Positions 26,164 to 34,400 of a DNA stretch of 64,000 nt are shown here, piece by piece. Source of the stretch: Hymenobacter metallicola. GTDB taxonomy: Bacteria; Bacteroidota; Bacteroidia; Cytophagales; Hymenobacteraceae. The DNA lies in assembly GCF_004745645.1 (NCBI RefSeq), contig NZ_SRMB01000008.1, positions 1 through 64,000 on the forward strand, given 5' to 3'. The notes beneath the pieces are model-generated. The model was not told where the DNA came from. It ran no database searches and saw only the letters and a list, made by a program, of their open reading frames with translations. Both the position numbers and the translations under genes were made by a program. The stretch's first letter is position 1, and each line of letters starts with the position of its first letter.

Positions 26164-27383
26164 GCGCCCACGCCGTTGTACGACAGCGCCTTATCAGATT
26201 GCATCTCCTGGGCAAAAGCCTGGTTGGCGTCAATCAGCGCGTTGATTTGCCGCACCGAGGCCGCGGAGGAATACTCGTCGGCGGGCGTGTGCAACACGTA
26301 ATCCATCAGCTGGTCGACCGTGGATGTGGCTACGTGCATGCGCGTGTCCGACGAGGCGTAGTAGATGAAGACCGTGCCATCCTCGTCCAGGATCCAGCCG
26401 TTGCTGAAGGCCACGTTCGATACGTCGCCAACCCGCTCCTCCCCTTCTGGCGCGATGAAATAGCCCCCGGGCTTGTGCAGCAGCTTGTCTGGTTGGGTTA
26501 AGTCGGTCAGGAACAGATACAGCACGTAGCGCAGGCCGGCAGCGGTGTTGCGTACGCCGTGGGCCAGGTGCAGCCAGCCGTGGGCGGTTTTGATGGGCGC
26601 GGGCCCCTGCCCGTTTTTGGCCTCGTACACGGTGTGGTACTGCTTGCCATCGACAATCCACTCGCGGCTCACCACGGCATTTTCCATCGAATCCGTCAGG
26701 CCGAAACCGATGCCGCCGCCCGCGCCGGCTTCGATGAAGCTGTCCTGGGGCCGGGTGTAGAGGGCATATTTGCCCTGCACGAACTCGGGGTGCAACACCA
26801 CGTTGCGCTGCTGGGCCGAGGGCGTTTTCAGATCCGGCAGCCGCTCCCAGGTAATCAGGTCGTGGGTGCGGGCGATGCCGCACTGCGCCACGGCCGACGA
26901 CTCATCGCCGGGCCGGGCCGCAGGGTCCTTGCGCTCGGTGCAGAACAGGCCATAAATCCAGCCATCCTCATGCCGGGTCACGCGCATATCGTACACGTTC
27001 GTGTCGGGCTCCGCCGTTTCCGGCATCGTGATGGGCCGTTCCCAAAACACAAAGTTATCGACCCCGTTGGGGCTCTCGGCCACGGCGAAAAACGACTTGC
27101 GGTCAAGGCCTTCCACGCGGGCAACCAGTAGGTAGCGCCCATCGAGCTTAATAGCCCCGGCATTGAATACGGCGTTGATACCCAGGCGCTCCATCAGGTA
27201 CGGATTGGTTGCCGGGTTCAGGTCGTAGCGCCAGGCGAGCGGGGCGTGCTGGGCCGTTAGGGCGGGGTATTGGTACCGGTCGTAGATACCATTGCCGAGT
27301 GCCTGTTTGGTATTAGATCGGGTAAGCAGCGCAGCATGTTGCGCCTGGAGGTCGTGCTGGCGGTGGCGAAAGTTGTTTCCCAT
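26160..27383 (-). CDS. GH130 beta-1,4-mannosylglucose phosphorylase
   Basis: A 407-residue cytoplasmic protein with GH130 five-bladed propeller motifs: [78 protein letters not shown] and [20 protein letters not shown]. Length and motifs fit the GH130_1 type that converts mannosyl-glucose and phosphate to mannose-1-phosphate and glucose. Coupled to the 2-epimerase, it forms the known two-step route for mannobiose, which saves one ATP over hydrolysis. Confidence 0.92.
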   Translation of the reverse strand: MGNNFRHRQHDLQAQHAALLTRSNTKQALGNGIYDRYQYPALTAQHAPLAWRYDLNPATNPYLMERLGINAVFNAGAIKLDGRYLLVARVEGLDRKSFFAVAESPNGVDNFVFWERPITMPETAEPDTNVYDMRVTRHEDGWIYGLFCTERKDPAARPGDESSAVAQCGIARTHDLITWERLPDLKTPSAQQRNVVLHPEFVQGKYALYTRPQDSFIEAGAGGGIGFGLTDSMENAVVSREWIVDGKQYHTVYEAKNGQGPAPIKTAHGWLHLAHGVRNTAAGLRYVLYLFLTDLTQPDKLLHKPGGYFIAPEGEERVGDVSNVAFSNGWILDEDGTVFIYYASSDTRMHVATSTVDQLMDYVLHTPADEYSSAASVRQINALIDANQAFAQEMQSDKALSYNGVGA

Positions 27384-27425
27384 CAGATAAGGTCAGACTA
27401 AGTAGTAGTGGCGAAAAGGTGGAAA

Positions 27426-27448
27426 GCGGCGCTTGGGCTACGCGCCGC
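27426..27448 (-). terminator. Hairpin between GH26 and GH130 genes
   Basis: GCGGCGC and GCGCCGC form a perfect 7-bp GC stem with a 9-base loop. No U-tract follows on the minus strand, so an intercistronic stabilising or attenuating hairpin is more likely than a full terminator. Confidence 0.35.
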
Positions 27449-27478
27449 CTGGGTGGCCTGCTTACAGCCCACGCTGCA

Positions 27479-29161
27479 TTATTGCTTGATGAATTTGATG
27501 GTATGGGCCATGCCCCGGTATTGCGCCCGCAGTAGATACAAGCCGGCCGGTAAATCAGCCGTGGGCAGGGTTTGGGTAGCGCTGCGCACGGTGTAAGTAC
27601 CAAGTTGCTGCCCCTGGCTGCTGAGTACCATGAGATGCGTGCCCACTGGCCAGTTGGGGCCCAGCGCTACGGTGAGGGTGCCGGCCGCCGGGTTGGGGTA
27701 GGCGTGCAGGCTGTGGGCAGCAGTGGCAGCAGTTGTAGACGTTACTAAACTACCGTAGGCTTCCAGCTCGCGGATGGAATAGCCGTAGCTGGTGCCCCGG
27801 GCCGTGCCCAGCACTTTCACGTAGCGTCCCGCCACGTTCAGATTGGGGTGGTCGTTGTGCAGGGCGGAGTTGGCGCTGACGGTCACGGCCGTGGTCCAGT
27901 TCACATTATCCGGCGACACCTGAATCTGATAATCGCGCCCGTAGGCATTTTCCCACACCACGTTGAAGCGGTTTAGGTTGTAGTTCGCTCCCAGGTCCAC
28001 TACGAGCTGTTGCGGGTCGGCGTAGGCAGATGACCAGCGCGTGGTCCGGTCACCATCCACGGCCAGGCTGGCTACGTTGCCTTGCCCCTGCTCCGTGGAT
28101 GATACCGTTACCGGCCGGTTCAACGCCAGGTTGCCGGCCGACGGATTGGGTAGGCCCCAGCCCGGCATCTCGTCGCGGGTTAGCACATTCGGCGCCGTGT
28201 AAAGCGCGAGCAGCTGGGCGGACGTGTTTTGCGAAAACACCAGTTCTGACCATCCCATGAAGTAGGTCCAGAGGGGCTGAGCCCGCAGAGCAGCGGGGGT
28301 AGGCAGCACGCCGGTTTCGCCGATGGCAATGGGCTTACCGGCCGCCACGCTCAACATAGCATTATACTTGGCTGGGGTCAGGCCGTCACCGTTGTAGAAG
28401 TCCAGCGAGGCCACATCGAAATAGCCGGCACCGGGACTATAGGAGTTCACGTCGCTGGGCAGCGTGGGAAAGTCCTGAATATTCCAGACCCAAATAATAT
28501 TGGTCAGGCCACGCGTGCCTTGGAGGTAGTCGTGGGTAATCTGGTAGAGCTTGGCCGAGCCATTTGGCCCCGGCCGGCCGCCCCACCAGAAAACCGGTTG
28601 GTTGGTTTCGTGCAGGGGCCGAAACGCTACTTCCACGCCCCGGCTTTGCAAGTACTGGAAGTAGGGCACCAGCTCATCAAGCCAGGCTTTCCAGCGGTTG
28701 TTGAGCACGGTACCGTTGGTGGTTAAGCTGGTCCAGTCGGCGTCCGACATCGTGCTCTTGACGCCCGTGTCAAACGAGCATGGCGACACATTCTGGGCTG
28801 GGTTGCAGGCGTGCCAGGTCAGGGTGACGAACGCCCCGCGCTGCCACTGCTTTTCCGCCTCGTAAATCATCTGCCAGCGGTCGGGGTAGCTGTTGAACAG
28901 AAAGTCGCCGCCCCACAGCCCCGCGACCTTGCCCGTCACAAACTCCAGCTCGTCGGTATAGTACGTGGGCGAATTCAGCGGCTCCTTATTGTGCATACCG
29001 CCGATGGTCGAGGTACCCCGGATGGTGTAGAGGTAGTTGAGCGACCTAAAGGGCGTTTGGGCCGCGGCTGCGCCGGGCAGCAGCAAGGCTAGGCCCAATA
29101 CGGGCTGCCGCAGGTGCTGCCCGCAAGCGGTCAGCAGGTTTCGGAACGAGAAGGACATCAT
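27479..29161 (-). CDS. Secreted GH26 beta-mannanase with F5/8-type binding module and T9SS domain
   Basis: A 560-residue protein. After the signal peptide (LLLPGAAAAQ), the GH26 domain has TIGGMHNKEPLNSPTYY, VTLTWHACNP, the acid/base motif VAFRPLHETNQPVFWWGG and the nucleophile motif IAIGETGVLPTPA. Then comes an F5/8 type C-like carbohydrate-binding domain (about 345-480: NLALNRPVTVSSTEQGQGN, TTRWSSAYADPQQLVVDLG, SYGYSIRELEAYG), then a T9SS sorting domain (YPNPAAGTLTV, LPAGLYLLRAQYRG). It is therefore exported and attached at the cell surface to cut polymeric mannan. Encoded between the symporter and GH130. Confidence 0.92.
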   Translation of the reverse strand: MMSFSFRNLLTACGQHLRQPVLGLALLLPGAAAAQTPFRSLNYLYTIRGTSTIGGMHNKEPLNSPTYYTDELEFVTGKVAGLWGGDFLFNSYPDRWQMIYEAEKQWQRGAFVTLTWHACNPAQNVSPCSFDTGVKSTMSDADWTSLTTNGTVLNNRWKAWLDELVPYFQYLQSRGVEVAFRPLHETNQPVFWWGGRPGPNGSAKLYQITHDYLQGTRGLTNIIWVWNIQDFPTLPSDVNSYSPGAGYFDVASLDFYNGDGLTPAKYNAMLSVAAGKPIAIGETGVLPTPAALRAQPLWTYFMGWSELVFSQNTSAQLLALYTAPNVLTRDEMPGWGLPNPSAGNLALNRPVTVSSTEQGQGNVASLAVDGDRTTRWSSAYADPQQLVVDLGANYNLNRFNVVWENAYGRDYQIQVSPDNVNWTTAVTVSANSALHNDHPNLNVAGRYVKVLGTARGTSYGYSIRELEAYGSLVTSTTAATAAHSLHAYPNPAAGTLTVALGPNWPVGTHLMVLSSQGQQLGTYTVRSATQTLPTADLPAGLYLLRAQYRGMAHTIKFIKQ

Positions 29162-29318
29162 GGGTGGGATTGGAAGAGGTGCGGCAAGCGGTAATCAAAT
29201 TTCGCCGGTAGCGGATGGGGGCGGTAATGATTTTTTACCGTTGTGTGGTACTGATGTGGCACCGAAAGGCGGTCTGAAGGAGCCTACCAGCTACCGTCAG
29301 AGACGACTGTCTCCGGGC

Positions 29319-31151
29319 TTAATCATCCCCCAACCGCTCCCACCACGTCTTTTTCAGCACGGCTCCTACAGCCACCAGAATCACGACCGTCACAAGGAGC
29401 GGCACGTGCTGAGAGAGCAGCAAATACATCGGCAGAATCGTGAGGCAGAGCTGCGCGATGATACCCAGCACAATATTGAACATGTTGCGCCCGAAGTTGC
29501 GATTGGGCTGAAAGGCCGGGTCTTCGGCCTGCACGGCTGTCAGCACCGGGCCCCAGAAACCCCACGGCCGCACGGTTTTGTAGAAGGTGTGGAGCACTTT
29601 CGCTTCTGTAGGCGGGGCCAGGTACGTGCCCAGGACCGAGCCCGCCAACGAGATGCCGAACAGCAGCGGGAACCAGTACAGCAGGTTGCCAGCCGGAATC
29701 AGGACCCCAAAAATCATGGCGGCCACGATGCCGGTGAGCATGCCTACAGCGAAGCCTGTAGCATTGAAACGCCACCAGTGCCATTTCAGTACGTTGGAGG
29801 CCACGTAGCCCCCGTAGAGTGCCGACACGATGAACTGCAGTACCGTGTTTACGTCCTTGGCAATAAAGCCCAGGGCGACGCCCACCGCTACTACTACCAC
29901 GCCCACCAGGTAGTTCATCGAGATGATGCGGCTGGTGCTGGCCTGCGGGTTAATGTACTTGAGGTAGATGTCGTTAACGACGTAGGCCTGCGCCGCATTC
30001 ACCGTGCCGCTGAACGTGCCCATAAAGGCGCCGAGCAACCCGGTTAGTACTAGTCCCATCAGCCCGACCGGCAGGAAGTTATTGATGGTCAGTGGCAGAA
30101 TACGCTCGAAGTCGATGGTGCCATCGGGCGCTTTTAAGTTCATCTGCTGGTAGTAGAGCAGGCCCAGCACGGTAAGGCCAATGATGAGCGAGTAGCGGAT
30201 AGGCAGCAGGATGATGGATACGAAGCCGCTCATTTTGCTGGCATCCTCGGGCGAGCGGGTCGAGAGAATTTTCTGCATGTCGTAGTTCGGCGCGGGGCCC
30301 GCCAGCGAAGCAAACACGCCCTTAAAGGCCATCATCATAAAGAACACCCCGAACAGCGAGTAGCCGTCGCTGGAAATCTTGCTGTTCACTTCCGGGATGA
30401 TGCGCTGCCAGTCGAGCCCCAGCCGCCAGCCGAAAAAGGGATTGAACCACCCCTCGGGCACGGCCAATTGCTTGCCCTGCAGGTTGAGGTAGGCAATGGT
30501 GGCAATGGCAAAGCAGGCCACCGTCATGATGGCGTATTTAATTAAGTCGCCGAGCACGATGCTGTGCATACCGCCCACGATGGAATAAAACATGGCAAAG
30601 AGCGTGAACACAACACCATACACGTGCGGCACATACTGCGGGGCCACGTCGAAGGGCACGTAGCCCTTCACCAATTCCCAGGGGATGAAAATCTCCATGA
30701 ACTTGCCCAGCCCCACGAAACCGTAGGCCAGGAAGCCCAGGCAGCTGAGCAGCGCGAAGGCAATGACCACCTGGTGGGAGGCTCCTACGCCGGGCCCCTT
30801 CTGCCCGAAGCGGGTGGCCAGCCACTCAGCCCCGGTACTGGCGCCCGAACGGCGTAGCCAGCGCGAGAGGTACATCATCAGAAATACCTGGTTGAACACC
30901 GGCCACAGCCACGGAATCCAGATGCTTTTCATCCCATACACGAAGCACAGGCTCACCATCCACATTGTCCCGCTGATGTCGAACATATCGGAGGCGTCGC
31001 TCAGGCCTAGCTTGTACCAGGGCAGCGTGCGGCCGCCCAGCATGTAGCTATCCTTGTCGAGACTAGCCTTTTTGCGGTAATAGAGGCCGATGAACACCGT
31101 AGCCAGCAGGTAGGCCGCAATAATGAGAAGGTCGAGTAGATGAAGACGCAT
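29319..31151 (-). CDS. Sodium:solute symporter, probable mannobiose/mannooligosaccharide carrier
   Basis: A 610-residue protein with about 14 membrane segments and SSS landmarks: SYMLGGRTLPWYKLGLSDAS near the start, LAYGFVGLGKFMEIFIPWEL, FYSIVGGMHSIVLGDLIKY, and GLLGAFMGTFSGTVNAAQAY at the Na+ site. Members of this length occur in many mannan loci beside the 2-epimerase and GH130, where a disaccharide substrate has been proposed. First gene of the minus-strand run symporter-GH26-GH130-epimerase, divergent from the AraC gene. Confidence 0.88.
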   Translation of the reverse strand: MRLHLLDLLIIAAYLLATVFIGLYYRKKASLDKDSYMLGGRTLPWYKLGLSDASDMFDISGTMWMVSLCFVYGMKSIWIPWLWPVFNQVFLMMYLSRWLRRSGASTGAEWLATRFGQKGPGVGASHQVVIAFALLSCLGFLAYGFVGLGKFMEIFIPWELVKGYVPFDVAPQYVPHVYGVVFTLFAMFYSIVGGMHSIVLGDLIKYAIMTVACFAIATIAYLNLQGKQLAVPEGWFNPFFGWRLGLDWQRIIPEVNSKISSDGYSLFGVFFMMMAFKGVFASLAGPAPNYDMQKILSTRSPEDASKMSGFVSIILLPIRYSLIIGLTVLGLLYYQQMNLKAPDGTIDFERILPLTINNFLPVGLMGLVLTGLLGAFMGTFSGTVNAAQAYVVNDIYLKYINPQASTSRIISMNYLVGVVVVAVGVALGFIAKDVNTVLQFIVSALYGGYVASNVLKWHWWRFNATGFAVGMLTGIVAAMIFGVLIPAGNLLYWFPLLFGISLAGSVLGTYLAPPTEAKVLHTFYKTVRPWGFWGPVLTAVQAEDPAFQPNRNFGRNMFNIVLGIIAQLCLTILPMYLLLSQHVPLLVTVVILVAVGAVLKKTWWERLGDD

Positions 31152-31229
31152 AAGCGCTGGATGGGAATGGCTACGGCAGCCCTAAGGCAAGGCCAAAGGC
31201 AGATAGCTGGCGGGAGAGATAAGTGCTAG

Positions 31230-31237
31230 CAAAAGTA
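31230..31237 (-). promoter_or_regulatory. Candidate -7 box of the symporter operon
   Basis: Minus strand reads TACTTTTG, an exact TAnnTTTG match, 79 bp before the symporter ATG. No TTG lies at the expected -33 distance, as is usual for promoters that need an activator. Confidence 0.5.
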
Positions 31238-31346
31238 TTCTCGTCTTCGTTGCTTTTAGTAATGATATTTTATCGTTCTCTTGACAAAATGAAACAATAG
31301 GTTATTTCCTCTGTATCATTTTACTTCCTTTTATAGCCCTGTTGCA

Positions 31347-31354
31347 TACTTTCG
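31347..31354 (+). promoter_or_regulatory. Candidate -7 box of the AraC regulator gene
   Basis: TACTTTCG, one mismatch from TAnnTTTG, about 66 bp before the first ATG of the regulator. The gap of about 110 bp between this box and the opposing one at 31230 is AT-rich and would hold the regulator's binding sites. Confidence 0.4.
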
Positions 31355-31419
31355 TTTTATCAAAGACTCCTAGGGCATAGATACTATCTTGTCACAAAGC
31401 TTACCTCTGCCGTCCACTC

Positions 31420-32295
31420 ATGCAGCACACTATCATGCGGGAAATTACCCCGCTCACCCAAAACGATTGTTTTATGCTCTTCTCGCGGGTGAAGAAGGAA
31501 TTCTCCTTTCCGCTGCATTGCCACGAAGAGTTTGAGTTGAACCTGATTTTGAATGCGCCTGGTGCCAAACGCATCGTGGGCGACCATGTCGAGGTAATTG
31601 AGGACCAGGAACTGGTACTTATCGGCTCAAACCTGAACCATGCTTGGTTTACGCATCAGTGCGTGAGCGAGGAAATTCAGGAGCTGACCATCCAGTTTCA
31701 CAAAGACCTGCTCGACGAAAAGTTTCTGCGCCGTAATCAGCTTAGCTTTATTCAGAAGATGCTGGAAAATGCCCAGCGCGGCATCCTGTTTTCCCGCGAA
31801 GTCACCAGCCAGATTCGGGAGCGGATTCTGGGTCTGGAACACAAGGTCGGCTTCGATTCGGTGCTGGAGCTGCTTTCCATTTTGCATGACTTATCTACCT
31901 CGCGCAACATGCGCGTGCTATCTGATTCGTCCTTTACCGCCGAGCGTCCGCAGGCCAACAGCCGCCGTATCGAGAAGGTCTTCGAGTACCTGAACACCTA
32001 TTACAGCCGCCCCATCACGCTGGCGGAAGTGGCTAAAATCGCCAACATGCCGGAGGTGTCGTTCAGCCGCTTTATCAAGAAGCGCACCGGCACTACCTTC
32101 ATCGACAGCCTCAACGAAATTCGCCTCGGCCACGCCTCCCGCATGCTGATCGACACCACCCACAGCGTGGCCGAAATAGCCTATAAATGCGGCTTTAACA
32201 ACATCTCTAACTTTAACCGCATTTTCAAAAAGCGGAAAAAGTGCACGCCCAAGGAATTTCGCCAGAGCTTCTCGGGTACGCGGCTGTTTATTTAA
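31420..32295 (+). CDS. AraC-family transcriptional regulator of the mannan locus
   Basis: A 291-residue protein. The N-terminal cupin sensing domain (about 20-110) has EFSFPLHCHEEFELNLIL and LVLIGSNLNHAWF. A C-terminal double helix-turn-helix domain (about 190-290) has RPITLAEVAKIANMPEVSFS, FIDSLNEIRLGHASRMLIDT and SVAEIAYKCGFNNISNFNRI. AraC proteins with such cupins bind sugars and activate catabolic operons. It diverges from the symporter operon and precedes the plus-strand GH26 gene, so it probably controls the whole locus. Start may be the first or sixth Met. Confidence 0.9.
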   Translation: MQHTIMREITPLTQNDCFMLFSRVKKEFSFPLHCHEEFELNLILNAPGAKRIVGDHVEVIEDQELVLIGSNLNHAWFTHQCVSEEIQELTIQFHKDLLDEKFLRRNQLSFIQKMLENAQRGILFSREVTSQIRERILGLEHKVGFDSVLELLSILHDLSTSRNMRVLSDSSFTAERPQANSRRIEKVFEYLNTYYSRPITLAEVAKIANMPEVSFSRFIKKRTGTTFIDSLNEIRLGHASRMLIDTTHSVAEIAYKCGFNNISNFNRIFKKRKKCTPKEFRQSFSGTRLFI

Positions 32296-32716
32296 AGTCC
32301 GACCAGATTATACCTGGTGGGGAAACAACTATAAGGACTTGAATGGCAAGCCCGGAGGCCTAAAACCCGCGCTGTTGTTTTCCGATTTTATCCTTCTTTG
32401 ATTCTATTTTATCCATCTGCTTGCCCGGCAGATTTTTCTGTTTTTCTTACCAGCACCACTTCCCGCTACCCTCCCGCTGCAACAGCTGTCAGCGAGTCAG
32501 CAACGGGGTAGTCGCTGAAATTCGGTAGCGGTTACGCTCCACTCGCAGGGCGCTGGCCCGCCGCTGCTTCGTGGCTTTTCGACAAGCCGCCGCTTTGCTT
32601 CTGAATGCTTTTCGCCCCACCCTCACCGGGGCCGAAACTCTCTGCTTTTCGCCGCCGGCTTCGCCTGGCTGAATGCTTCCGCACGTCCCCTATCCACTAA
32701 ACCCCACCACCTCACC
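32296..32716. other. Intergenic region before the plus-strand GH26 gene
   Basis: 420 bp without a gene. It has a T-rich part (32370-32450) and then a C-rich stretch with loosely repeated GCTTTTCG/GCTTCTGAATGC words (32570-32670). No promoter with good spacing was identified, although expression of the GH26-esterase pair must start here. Confidence 0.5.
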
Positions 32717-34372
32717 ATGAAAATGACTACGCGTATTCTAGCCCTTTGCACGGGGCTGCTCTGCTCGTCGGCGGCTACGGCTCAAACCAGCTACAAGAGC
32801 CTCAACTACCTCTACGGTATCTCGGGCACCAAAACGGCCTCCGGCATGCACAACCGGGAGCCCAACTCGGCCCCAGCCACCTGGACCAATCAGATAAACG
32901 CCACGACCGGCAAATATCCCGCGCTCTGGAGCGGCGACTTTCTGTTTGCCAGCGCCGACGTAGCCAACCGCCAGACGATGATCAATGAAGCCAAAGCCCA
33001 ATGGGCCTCGGGTGCGCTGATCAATATCATGTTCCATGCCTGCCCGCCCACCCAGGCCGAGCCCTGCGCCTGGGAAGGCGGGGTAAAAAGCACCCTGACC
33101 AACGCGCAGTGGACCGAACTGATCACCAATGGCACGACGCTCAACAACAACTGGAAAGCCCGCCTCGACGTCATTGCCGGCTACTTGCAGGACTTGAAAA
33201 ACAACGGGGTGGAAGTCTATTTCCGGCCCCTGCACGAAATGAACCAGGGCATTTTCTGGTGGGCCGGGCGGCCCGGCCCCAATGGTACCGCCCGGCTCTT
33301 TCAGATTACGCGCGACTACCTGCGCAATACCAAGGGCCTGACGAACCTGATCTGGGTGTGGGACCTGCAGGATTTCAGCAGCCTCTCGTCGGACTTGGCC
33401 AACTACAATCCCGGCAGCAGCTACTGGGACGTACTGGCCATGGATATGTACTACAGCGACGGCCAGGGTTACACCACGGCCAAGTACAATGCCATGGTGA
33501 ATGCGGCGGGCGGCAAGCCGATTGCCATTGGTGAATGCGAGGTGCTCCCGTCGCCGGCGTTGCTGACCGCTCAGCCGAAGTGGGGCTTCTTTATGGGCTG
33601 GTCAGAGCTGGTGTACAATTCCAATTCGACGGCCACTATTCAAAACACCTTCTGGGCCAGCAACGTGGTAGTCCGCGACGAGATGCCGGGCTGGAACGCG
33701 CCCAACATCGCCTACCAGCGTCCGGTCTCGGTCACGTCGGCCTACAACGGCACCAACACCGGCGCTATGGCCGTGGATGCCAATGGCACCACCCGCTGGG
33801 AAAGTGCCTACGCCAACAACCAATCCATTACCGTCGACCTGGGCGCTACTTACACTATTAACCGGGTGCGCCTGGCCTGGGAAGCGGCCTACGCCAAAGA
33901 CTATCAGGTGCAGGTATCCACGAACGGCACCACCTGGACTACTATTAAGGACGTGTGGGGCAAAACTTCCGCCGCGGCCGACAACTATACCGGCCTGAAT
34001 GCCAGTGCCCGCTACGTGAAGGTGTACTGCATCAACCGTGCTACCGCCTACGGCTTCTCACTGTATGAATTTGAGGTATACGGCACCGCCGCCGGGGCCC
34101 GCACTGCCCTGGCAGCTCAGCCGGATGCCCAAGCTGGCGAAGTAGCGGTGTTCCCCAATCCGGCCAACGACAACGTGACCGTGCGGCTGGCACAATACGG
34201 CGCGGGTGGCAGCCAGCTCACGCTCCGCAACGGGCAAGGAAAAGTTCTATTCAGCGTACCAGTACAGGGGGCTGAGCACACGCTGGAGTTAGCCCTCTAT
34301 CCGGCCGGCATGTACCTGCTTACGCTTTCCAATGCGTCGGGCCAGGTAACGCGCAAAATCACGAAAGAGTAG
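32717..34372 (+). CDS. Secreted GH26 beta-mannanase with binding module and T9SS domain
   Basis: A 551-residue paralogue of the 27479 gene with the same architecture. Signal peptide (LLCSSAATAQ); GH26 domain with TASGMHNREPNSAPATW, NIMFHACPP, acid/base motif VYFRPLHEMNQGIFWWAG and nucleophile motif IAIGECEVLPSPA; F5/8-like binding domain (about 335-460: TTRWESAYANNQSITVDLG, AYGFSLYEFEVYG); T9SS domain (FPNPANDNVTVRL, LYPAGMYLLTLS). A second surface mannanase, separately placed beside the regulator and esterase, suggests complementary mannan structures. Cotranscribed with the esterase 28 bp downstream. Confidence 0.93.
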   Translation: MKMTTRILALCTGLLCSSAATAQTSYKSLNYLYGISGTKTASGMHNREPNSAPATWTNQINATTGKYPALWSGDFLFASADVANRQTMINEAKAQWASGALINIMFHACPPTQAEPCAWEGGVKSTLTNAQWTELITNGTTLNNNWKARLDVIAGYLQDLKNNGVEVYFRPLHEMNQGIFWWAGRPGPNGTARLFQITRDYLRNTKGLTNLIWVWDLQDFSSLSSDLANYNPGSSYWDVLAMDMYYSDGQGYTTAKYNAMVNAAGGKPIAIGECEVLPSPALLTAQPKWGFFMGWSELVYNSNSTATIQNTFWASNVVVRDEMPGWNAPNIAYQRPVSVTSAYNGTNTGAMAVDANGTTRWESAYANNQSITVDLGATYTINRVRLAWEAAYAKDYQVQVSTNGTTWTTIKDVWGKTSAAADNYTGLNASARYVKVYCINRATAYGFSLYEFEVYGTAAGARTALAAQPDAQAGEVAVFPNPANDNVTVRLAQYGAGGSQLTLRNGQGKVLFSVPVQGAEHTLELALYPAGMYLLTLSNASGQVTRKITKE

Positions 34373-34400
34373 CCGGCGCTGACATTCTGAGTATACACGC

